Of a stretch of DNA of 64,000 bases, positions 22,049 to 29,627 are shown piece by piece. Within the stretch, counting starts at the first letter, position 1. The number at the start of each line of letters is the position of its first letter. This DNA comes from Chlorops oryzae (lineage: Eukaryota; Arthropoda; Insecta; Diptera; Chloropidae), in NCBI GenBank assembly GCA_020466095.1, contig CM035809.1, positions 20,783,869-20,847,868 on the forward strand, in the 5' to 3' direction. A program made the position numbers and the translations under genes. The notes beneath the pieces were generated by a model. It was not told where the DNA came from and did no database searches. It saw nothing but the letters and a program-made list of their open reading frames with translations.

Positions 22049-22557
22049 GCCCAAAATCCAACATTGCGAGAGCGCGAGACGAAACGCACACAAATTTCAA
22101 TACATTCAATCATATGGTTCAAGCTCCAGTGTATCGCACTGCGAGATTTCGTAGGGAGAAAATTTTGAAAAATTGAATATTTCTCGTTGCGAGGCAATTT
22201 GACAACTAATGATGTAGATATTTTTTGAGTGCTCGCTATTAGGTACTCGTTTAAACTAATAAAACAAAATCTGTTCACTGTTCCGTGAAAAAGAGCTTTT
22301 AGAATATTTCGCGAGCTTTGGTTCATTTTGAAAATTTTGAATTCAAATTTAAACTCAATTGATAGCTTATAATTTTTATGAGTACTCGGTACTCGTAAAA
22401 TTGATACTTGGTTCAAATGTTGCATTACTAGAAGCGAAATTGTGCTTTCATCTGCGTGACGCAAAACTCTCATTGGAGATTAAAATGCGTCACGTAAAAC
22501 ATTTTCGTGACGTCGCGCACTCTCGCATCGGGCTCTCGCAATGTTGGATCTTGGGCT
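22049..22557. mobile_element. 509-bp TIR element with TTAA flanks
   Basis: Left end GCCCAAAATCCAACATTGCG and right end, inverted, GCCCAAGATCCAACATTGCG continue as a roughly 28-bp inverted repeat. TTAA stands at 22045-22048 and 22558-22561; TTAA duplication is the piggyBac hallmark, though one extra base intervenes on the right. ORFs inside on both strands are not transposase-like. Confidence 0.7.
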
Positions 22558-22709
22558 TTAAAATGTTGAATTGTCAAATTAACAAAACAATCCTACTTCT
22601 GTGAATAAAATATTCAAAAAGCACAGTTAAATACAAAAAAATTCAAAATATTTAATAAATTCAAATAATTCAAAAAATTCAAAATCCGAGCTCTAGTTAT
22701 TAGCCGTCA

Positions 22710-22946
22710 GTGGCCCTGGGATAGCGTAGAGGATGAGTGCTATGCTCTTGATCCCAGGGTCCGAGGTTCAATTCCCTGCACAGGCGAAACGGAGTGTAAT
22801 GTTCCAAGCCTAGCACTGGTTTTTCAAAAAATCTCATGTCAGGGGCACACTACATAATAAGACATACACTCACACAAACATAAGAAACCTCCTTGGTATC
22901 ACAATGGGCCGATTAACGGCCTAAGTGGCAGCTACTTCTACCTACC
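22710..22946 (+). mobile_element. tRNA-derived SINE, 237 bp, with 12-bp target duplication
   Basis: Box A-like ATAGCGTAGAGGATGAG and box B-like GGTTCAATTCC near its 5' end show a tRNA-related Pol III promoter; the tail ends in a CTAC-type short repeat (TTCTACCTACC). TATTAGCCGTCA is present on both sides (22698-22709 and 22947-22958). The 3' region GGTATCACAATGGGCC..CCTAAGTG resembles the 3' UTR of the LINE fragment at 47.5 kb. Confidence 0.92.
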
Positions 22947-22958
22947 TATTAGCCGTCA

Positions 22959-25020
22959 AAGTTTTCGGTAATAATTTTTTTTTGAAAATTCATAACTCGC
23001 GAAAGGGTTTATCGAAACTCACGTTCATTACATCAAAATTTTGGTAAATTAATGTACTTTTCCATAAAAATATTATTTCTAGTAAAAAAATTAATTTTTC
23101 TTAGAAAAAAACTCCGCTTTTTCTTTTTAATTGAAAATTAAAAAGACTTCTCCGCCTATAAAATTTTTGTTGCAAATTTAATGCAATTCTACAATCTTTT
23201 AGAAAAATTTCGGTGAAAAAAAATCAGTATTCTCCAGTAGGTCAAAAGTTATGCATATATTTTTGTGACCCCACTCCTATCTCTAGCGCTTAATAAAGGG
23301 CGTTTTCACTTTTTTGTATGAATAAGGTCAATTTTACACGTAGGTACCTACTTTTTTAAACTTCGCTCAAATCTCCCTCAAATTCACTTCAAATCCGTAG
23401 TACGTAACTCATAACTTCTTTGTGGTTTGGCTTCAGAAAAAAAGGGAATTACACACAATGAGTGTCGTGTAAAGGTACTCTTGTCCCTTAAGACCGCTTG
23501 AGCCAATGAAGAAATGAGATGTCAACTATGTACTCAAATAATCAGAAAGTAATTCAAGAATATTCTCGAACATTTCAAGGGCAATCAATTCTATTTTTCC
23601 CAGCATTTAATTGAATTATTTATATTTTTATTTGTTTAATGTGTCCTCATTCTCATCTTTTTGCCACTTATCGAAATCGAAATCGAAATGAAAATCCACG
23701 CCATGTCGTCTTATTTCATATTTGGTCTCACTGAAATAAATAAATTAAGATCTCTCAGATTTTCCCCCTTATCCATAATGAATGACGACTTCAAGAATAA
23801 GAAAAAAAAATAAAGAAAAATAAAGAAAAAAGATAAATAAAGCAAAAAAGAAAGAAAAATATTTCTAGATCGAGAAAAAGGATTTCATTCAATAAAAAGA
23901 ATCATACTGACCATTCATACGTCACAGTAAGACTGATTTATTTATTTATTTTGGTTAAGTGAACTTATGTATTTATTTCGTATTTGGTGGTCGGAGGAAA
24001 ACGAATGGGGGCGAACAAAACTGGACTAAATGGAAGCGAAATGAAAAGAAATTTTGATAAAAGGCTTACAGTTGTGAGTTGTTATGAGGCGCATGCATGA
24101 TATGCCAAGATAAGCGGACTTAAGCAGTTCTTCTCTTACACCCGCAAAGCTGTCTATTGGGTCATTTATAATGATTTTCGTACAAAAGATCTTGTTGTTA
24201 TCGTTTACATTTGTAATGCTTTTGGTTGTTGTACAAGTTGTAGTAATAGTTGTATAAGTTTTTTGAGTTTTTGTTGTTCTTTTCGTTGTTGTTGTTGTTG
24301 CTGATAAAAATGAAAATGGCTGTTTCATTACATTTAATATGCTGCGACCCATGCGTATGCGCTACGCTCGAATCCGCTGCTCGGCTATTTTATGCACAAG
24401 GATTATCATCAATCACGTTAAGCGAAGGAGACAGCTGAAAGGAAATGAATCGCATGGAGAGAGTGAGAGTGAGAGTGAGTTGTTTTCATACTCTACGGAG
24501 ATTGCTATTGTTGCATGCTGTTGTGACTTTTAACCTGATTGATGAAACGTCGTCATGTAAATTAATTTGTTCCTACTGCCATCGAAATCATTCGTTGCTC
24601 CTTGTCCCGTTTCCTCTTCCTTTTCCTATTGTAGTTGTTGTTGATTTTGATTTCCTTGTTGGTTGTACGCTGTTGTTGTTAAATACTAAAGTACTCAACG
24701 TAACGTACATATTTATCGGGGAGACTTAAGTTCGCACAGCTCAAGTCTCGAGCGAATTCCTTCACGCAATTCTCATATTATTTCAGTCATTCATCGTTCG
24801 AGCTTTATTTTTATTTTATTTTTTTTTTTCTACCCGCCCCGATTGGTGTGTAAGGGTTGCGTTGGGAACGTTGATTGGTATTCAGAGTTGCTCCCATCTT
24901 GGGCATTTTTCCACTCAAACATACTACTTGCCGGAATGTGGCCTGATGTAAGCCGCTTAATTATTTTATTTTCTCCAATTGATTTAACTACAATCCATTT
25001 TTATCAATTGCACTTTCACT
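22959..25020. other. no gene supported; AT-rich, then GTT-repeat and mixed-composition block
   Basis: 22959-24000 is AT-rich. 24200-24720 has (GTT)n runs and several overlapping short ORFs in different frames, a pattern more like UTR or regulatory DNA than a coding exon. Confidence 0.25.
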
Positions 25021-25021
25021 G

Positions 25022-25095
25022 AAGGAGAGAGAGAGAAAGGGGAGAGGGAGATATAGAGAGAGAGAGAGAGGGAGGGAGATAGTGAGATATAGGAA
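25022..25095. repeat. GA-rich microsatellite
   Basis: GAGAGAGA tract with GGGAGA interruptions. Confidence 0.85.
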
Positions 25096-25734
25096 GATCG
25101 AGTTCAGGCTTCGTGTGAAGTGCCTTCAAGTTGGACGGAAAGTTGTCGAAAGGGGGTTAAGGAACTGAAGGAGCTTTTCTTAAAGATTAAAGCTTTTATC
25201 TACTTAAAGGATTTCGTTCCGACAAAATGGTAGTTTTTTTAAGAAGCTTAATGAAGTGGAAAGAAATTTTCTCTTGGTAATTAATTATTTAAAATGTTGA
25301 ACGTAGGAGATTTTATGGGAATTCTCGAAATTATTCTTGGTGATTTTGAAAAAAAAAAAAAAAAACAAAAATTCTTGGAAACAGCAAGAATTTCCTGCCT
25401 TTGGACTTGACAATTATCAGGGTTTGCATCACCTCAACAGAAACGTAAGTGTTATTATATTTGATGCTAAATTCAAGAGTGCTTGACAATGGCCTGTGGA
25501 GAGGAACATTGAAGGATTGTTTATCAGTGAAATTGGTAGTTCTATGCCTGGCTGGGAAATAATGGCCATTAAATGAGAAAGAAAGAGATATCTTGCTTGC
25601 GTTCGTCCTGTCCATTCCTTGTTGCTGCAAGTTTGCTCAAAAATACTAGTTTTTCCAGTACAACGATCAAGTACTCAATGTTGATCAAAATACTGTATGA
25701 ATTCTTTAAGCCTGTTTTCGATCTTAGTCGACAC

Positions 25735-26272
25735 TCCGAACCACATCCAGGTCGTCATCTGGGTCAACAATCCAAGTCAAAAATCAAGTCAACACCCAGG
25801 TCGACACCCAGGTCGACATTCAGGTCGACACCCAGGTCGACATCCAAGTTATCATTCAGGTCGACATCCTTGTCTACACTCAAGTCGACACCCAAGTCGA
25901 GATCTAGGTTGACCACCAGGTCGACACCCAGGCCGACATCCATGTCGACATCCAGGTCGACACCCAAGTTATCATTCAGGTCGACACCCAGGCCGACATT
26001 CAGGTCGACATCCAGGTCGACACGTTGGTTGAAACCCAGGTCGAGATTTAGATTGACAGCCAGGTCGACACCCAGGGCAGAACTCAACTCTTCACCCAAG
26101 TGTGCACCCAGGTCGACATCCAGGTCGATATCCAGGTCGACAGCGAGGTCGACACCCATGTCGACACTCAGATCGACACCCAGGTCAAGATCTAGGTTGA
26201 CAACCAGGTCGACACCCAGGGCGGAATCCAACTCCTCAACCAAGTGTTCATCCAGGTCGACAGTGGTTGTGA
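25735..26272. repeat. 12-bp minisatellite (CAGGTCGACACC), open on both strands
   Basis: About 540 bp of CAGGTCGACAYC-type units with higher-order structure: two long sub-blocks (about 26040-26110 and 26195-26270) share the order ..TCTAGATTGAC..CAGGTCGACACCCAGGGC..AACTC. Because the unit is four codons long, frames stay open: + strand Ser-Thr-Pro-Arg repeats (25573-26289) and minus strand Val-Asp-Leu-Gly repeats (25764-26243). The minus-strand VDLG tetrads would be acidic and beta-prone. No promoter or splice context proves either is expressed. Confidence 0.9.
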
Positions 26273-26936
26273 GTGGTTTTGGATATTAGGAGTTTTTATA
26301 CCGTCACTATTTTTCCATTTTCCCTTATAACTTCTCGCATTTTCATAACTCTTTCTCAAAGAGTTTTCCGCCAATCGAAGCTGTTCAATAAAGAACTTTA
26401 GAACAGTGAAGGTTCCGGGGTCACATTGTTAACCTAGAGTGCGATAGCGAGAAAAACCTTTCAGAGTTGCGTACACTATCTGTTCAAACTGATATTAATA
26501 GAATTTATTTAATGAGTTATTGAACTTTTTGTGAGTAACGAACTCCCTTCCCCTTTCTCCTGGCCTTTCTTGAAAATTTTTTTGAAGAAATTTATTTTTA
26601 TTTTTCTATTTCTTGTCTACCTTCACACGAGCCTTCAGATTGCCTGAAACCTTATGAAAATGCCCATCAAGAAAGAATTGGCGATGTTAAGCATCTGCAG
26701 ATATTATGCTATCGATAATTTTCCTGCAATATGGATGAGTACTTCACAACAAATTAATAGTTAATAAAGGAATGATCTGAGGTCAAAAAACCTATCGACC
26801 TTTAAGCAGAGCAAGAAGTTTTTGGTAACCATATCTTCAGTCAAGAAGCCAAAGACACAAACCGATCGCTTGATTGAGCTTTTCACTTAATGAATTTCAA
26901 TATAAAAAAAAAATCAAAAGGCTTAATATGTTTTAA

Positions 26937-26942
26937 TTTATT
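26937..26942 (-). terminator. poly(A) signal of the 26964-27182 gene
   Basis: AATAAA on the minus strand 22 nt after the stop codon. Confidence 0.65.
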
Positions 26943-26963
26943 ATTATATTTGAATAATTTTTC

Positions 26964-27182
26964 TCAAGCCGTCTTCCTATTTCCAAAGGCTGCTGTTATT
27001 TCTTTTTGTTTTTGGGTTTGGCTCTGGACACGTTGCGCAGTATGAAATCGTTGTTCATCCAATACTATTTCCGATTTCCAATCCCCAGTGGGTCCGTCAT
27101 TTTGCTGCGGAATTGCATTGATTTGCAGCGTTTGTGAAATTATGAAAATTAAGCACGCAAAAAGAAAAATTAATGATTTCAT
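26964..27182 (-). CDS. small secreted protein, single exon, 72 aa
   Basis: Complete ORF with ATG at 27180-27182 and TGA at 26964. Residues 1-23 form a clear signal peptide (MKSLIFLFACLIFIISQ...INA) followed by a polar 49-residue chain (PQQNDGPTGDWKSEIVLDEQ, then QSQTQKQKEITAAFGN) without cysteines. The transcription unit looks whole: a TATA-like box at 27320-27331, an ATCAGTA initiator at 27295-27301 about 30 bp on, a 5' UTR of about 115 nt, and AATAAA at 26937-26942 shortly after the stop. A plus-strand small ORF with a hydrophobic leader starts 270 bp away in the divergent direction. No family recognised; size and polarity suit an extracellular peptide such as a seminal, salivary or immune product, which is inference only. 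Confidence 0.75.
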   Translation of the reverse strand: MKSLIFLFACLIFIISQTLQINAIPQQNDGPTGDWKSEIVLDEQRFHTAQRVQSQTQKQKEITAAFGNRKTA

Positions 27183-27294
27183 TCTTAAATTTTTTTCACT
27201 GAGAAAATTTATTTAATGAGTCTTCGATTGAATTCCTCTTATCGGAACGTTTGATTTTGAACTGAGCGATGCACTCAAAGCAAGATGAATCAAA

Positions 27295-27332
27295 TACTGA
27301 TGTCTCGGCTCAATTGAAATATATTTTTTATC
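27295..27332 (-). promoter_or_regulatory. TATA and initiator of the 26964-27182 gene
   Basis: GATAAAAAATATAT on the minus strand (to 27332) and ATCAGTA with predicted +1 at 27298, spaced about 33 bp. Confidence 0.65.
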
Positions 27333-27452
27333 GCATGTGAAAATTGATTACACGTCGAAAACCTCATTTGAAAAATATTTCAATTTCAAAGGTTTTCCTA
27401 TTGGTCTGTTTAGAATACGTATGTTTGTTCTGTAAAATGAATAAAAATAAAA

Positions 27453-27671
27453 ATGATTACTAGGAATTCCCCAATTGAGCTTAAGTGTTTCGCAGTTTAT
27501 TTTTTAATAGTTTCTTGTGCTTTTGCCAGAAATCAGGTCGATAAGGAATTTGATAACCTTTTCGATTGCAGGTGGAAAACCAATTCCATCATCGCTGGGA
27601 ATTCTAGCTATGTTAACATTGCTTCTTGTGAATATAAGTTGTATTCAAGTAAGAGTGCCTGGCATCTCTAA
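27453..27671 (+). CDS. possible small secreted protein, 72 aa
   Basis: ATG at 27453, TAA at 27669-27671. A hydrophobic leader (ELKCFAVYFLIVSCAFA) precedes a polar chain with two cysteines (DNLFDCRWKTNS and NIASCEYKLY). AATAAA follows at 27784-27789. It is divergent to the better-supported gene at 26964-27182, sharing a 270-bp intergenic region, but no TATA box is evident for this direction. A GTAAGAG donor lies inside the end of the ORF (27647), so the annotated C-terminus might be intronic. Unknown family. Confidence 0.35.
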   Translation: MITRNSPIELKCFAVYFLIVSCAFARNQVDKEFDNLFDCRWKTNSIIAGNSSYVNIASCEYKLYSSKSAWHL

Positions 27672-27832
27672 GGAGTCTCTAAGTTAATTGCCTGGAACAG
27701 TGTTCTTCTGAGCTTCGATTGATGGTGTAAAAAAAAATATTAAAAATTTTTCCTCTTTAAATGGTTTTATTTATATTCGTTACAATAAACAATACCGTCA
27801 TACCGTCCCAGGAGAAACTAATGTGTCAGAAA

Positions 27833-28096
27833 TCAATTGCACATGCAGATCACATTTGATTTGTCTTTCTCACAATTTTCAAAAGAAAATAATTTTCTTT
27901 TTAAAGTCCTTCCTCCAGTTCTGTCAGAAATTAAAAACGTCATTTAAAAAAAACCGCTTCAGAAATGAATCAGAAATTTTCTGAGACCAAATTTCAAGGT
28001 TTCGGGGTATGAAAAACATAAGTTGTCCGATGCTCAGACTTACCTGGTATGGAGACAAGATTTCATATAAATCAGTCCAGACGTTTTGGAGGAGCT
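27833..28096 (-). CDS. candidate two-exon cysteine-containing peptide
   Basis: Excellent splice signals on the minus strand: donor CCAG|GTAAGT (exon ending 28044) and acceptor TTTCTGACAG (exon 27833-27920), intron 123 bp. In the frame that continues longest, the join reads MKSCLHTRTGGRTLKRK then FSFENCEKDKSNVICMCN and stops at 27833-27835; four Cys in about 40 residues. The first Met in this frame is at about 28060 and an in-frame stop lies at about 28097. The other exon-1 frame begins MFVMKLLQNVW but ends early after the join. AATAAA on the minus strand is at 27766-27771, overlapping the 3' end of the convergent 27453 gene. A MITE begins at 28128, so the promoter side may have been disrupted. 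Confidence 0.35.
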
Positions 28097-28268
28097 TCAT
28101 AACAAACATCGCGACACGAGAATTTTACATATGGACAGTTCCATAAGAAACTGTCCCACCCGTGACAGCCAGTCTGAGCATAATTTTCGTAATTTCAATA
28201 CTAAACGATTATTAAACGTTTTAAAAATTTTAGATCCTTGAGATTCACGTCATTTTTTTCAATTATTA

Positions 28269-29561
28269 ACAGGTTGGCTGATAAGTCCCCGGTCTAACAA
28301 AGAAAAACACATTTTTTTGTCAAAATTCGTTTTTATTATTCAACATAGTTCCCTTCAAGAGCGATACAACGATTATAACGACCTTCCAATGTTTTGATAC
28401 CATTTTGGTAGTACTCCTTCGGTTTTCCCTCAAAATAGGCCTCAGTTTCGGCGATCACCTCTTCATTGCAGCCAAATTTTTTCCCTGCGAGCATCCTTTT
28501 GAGGTCTGAGAACAAGAAAAGGTCGCTGGGGGCCAGATCTGGAGAATACGGTGGGTGGGGAAGCAATTCGAAGCCTAATTCATGAATTTTTGCCATCGTT
28601 CTCAATGACTTGTGGCACGGTGCGTTGTCTTGGTGGAACATCACTTTTTTCTTCTTCATATGGGGCCGTTTTGCCGCGATTTCGACCTTCAAACGCTCCA
28701 ATAACGACATATAATAGTCACTGTTGATGGTTTTTCCCTTCTTAAGATAATCGATAAAAATTATTCCATGCCCATCCCAAAAAACAGAGGCCATTACTTT
28801 GCCAGCGGACTTTTGAGTCTTTCCACGCTTCGGAGACGGTTCACCGATCGCTGTCCACTCAGCCGACTGTCGATTGGACTCAGGAGTGAAGTGGTAGAGC
28901 CATGTTTCATCCATTGTCACATATCGACGCAAAAACTCGGGTGTATTGCGAGTTAACAGCTGCAAACACCGCTCAGAATCATCAACACGTTGTTGTTTTT
29001 GGTCAAATGTGAGCTCGCGCGGCACCCATTTTGCACAGAGCTTTTTCATATCCAAATATTGATGAATGATATGACCAACACGTTCCTTTGATATCTTTAA
29101 GGCCTCTGCTATCTCGATCATTTTAATTTTACGGTCATTCAAAATCATTTTGTGAATTTTTTTGATGTTTTCGTCGGTAACCACCTCTTTCGGGCGTCCA
29201 CTGCGTTCACCGTCCTCCGTGCTCATTTCACCACGCTTGAATTTTGCATACCAATCAATTATTGTTGATTTTCCTGGGGCAGAGTCCGGAAACTCATTAT
29301 CAAGCCAAGTTTTTGCTTCCACTGTATTTTTTCCCTTCAGAAAACAGTATTTTATCAAAACACGAAATTCCTTTTTTTCCATTTTTTTCACAATAACAAA
29401 AGTTGCTTCACAAAAGACGCTCTATCTCACAAACTAATTGACTTAAAGACGTCAAATTTTGACACGAATCATTTGAAGGTTGCCACTATATAAAAATAAT
29501 ATGCATTTAATACTAGCGACGCCATCTATGTGTCAGACCGGGGACTTATCAGCCAACCTGT
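28269..29561 (-). mobile_element. mariner element, irritans subfamily, Himar1-like, 1293 bp
   Basis: Inverted terminal repeats ACAGGTTGGCTGATAAGTCC continuing through CCCGGTCT at both ends (28269 onward and complement ending 29561), differing at one of the first 30 positions. TA precedes the left end (28267-28268); the right flank reads TG where TA is expected, a single-base decay of the target duplication. Contains an uninterrupted transposase. Younger than the MITE it sits in. Confidence 0.95.
28336..29382 (-). CDS. mariner transposase, full length, 348 aa
   Basis: Cut-and-paste transposase. The ATG at 29380-29382 (MEKKEFRVL...) gives 348 residues, the Himar1 length; the frame also runs a few codons upstream without another ATG. 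Order: paired HTH DNA-binding region (KGKNTVEAKTWL; IDWYAKFKRGE; ISKERVGHIIHQ), linker, then the DD34D catalytic core: Asp in VTMDETWLYHF (about residue 158), Asp in HQDNAPCH (about 252) and Asp in SPDLAPSD (about 287), the last two separated by exactly 34 residues. The linker motif WVPRELT and the YSPDLAP motif are intact. By memory it is very close to Himar1 of Haematobia irritans, with scattered substitutions (for example Leu at the final SD-L position and Gly in FWDGHG). No stop or frameshift, so it could be active. Confidence 0.96.
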   Translation of the reverse strand: MEKKEFRVLIKYCFLKGKNTVEAKTWLDNEFPDSAPGKSTIIDWYAKFKRGEMSTEDGERSGRPKEVVTDENIKKIHKMILNDRKIKMIEIAEALKISKERVGHIIHQYLDMKKLCAKWVPRELTFDQKQQRVDDSERCLQLLTRNTPEFLRRYVTMDETWLYHFTPESNRQSAEWTAIGEPSPKRGKTQKSAGKVMASVFWDGHGIIFIDYLKKGKTINSDYYMSLLERLKVEIAAKRPHMKKKKVMFHQDNAPCHKSLRTMAKIHELGFELLPHPPYSPDLAPSDLFLFSDLKRMLAGKKFGCNEEVIAETEAYFEGKPKEYYQNGIKTLEGRYNRCIALEGNYVE

Positions 29562-29627
29562 TGTTAGCTAAAACCTAAAAAAAATTGAGTGTCACGGGTG
29601 GGACCGTATTCATGGAATTCCCCATAT

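Larger units (their letters stand above)
28128..29627. mobile_element. ~205-bp MITE split by a mariner insertion
   Basis: Inverted arms of about 38-40 bp: CTGTCCCACCCGTGACA side at 28128-28167 and its inverted partner TGTCACGGGTGGGAC at 29590-29627, with about 75% identity further out. Removing the mariner (28269-29561) leaves an element of about 205 bp. Confidence 0.65.

Noticed and set aside
22743..22800. Genuine tRNA gene
   Set aside because: Box A and B are recognisable but the cloverleaf is degenerate and the unit is part of a 237-bp SINE with target duplication.
24026..24729. Overlapping ORFs on both strands around GTT repeats
   Set aside because: Thr-rich and Leu-rich frames follow from trinucleotide repeats; no consistent coding signal.
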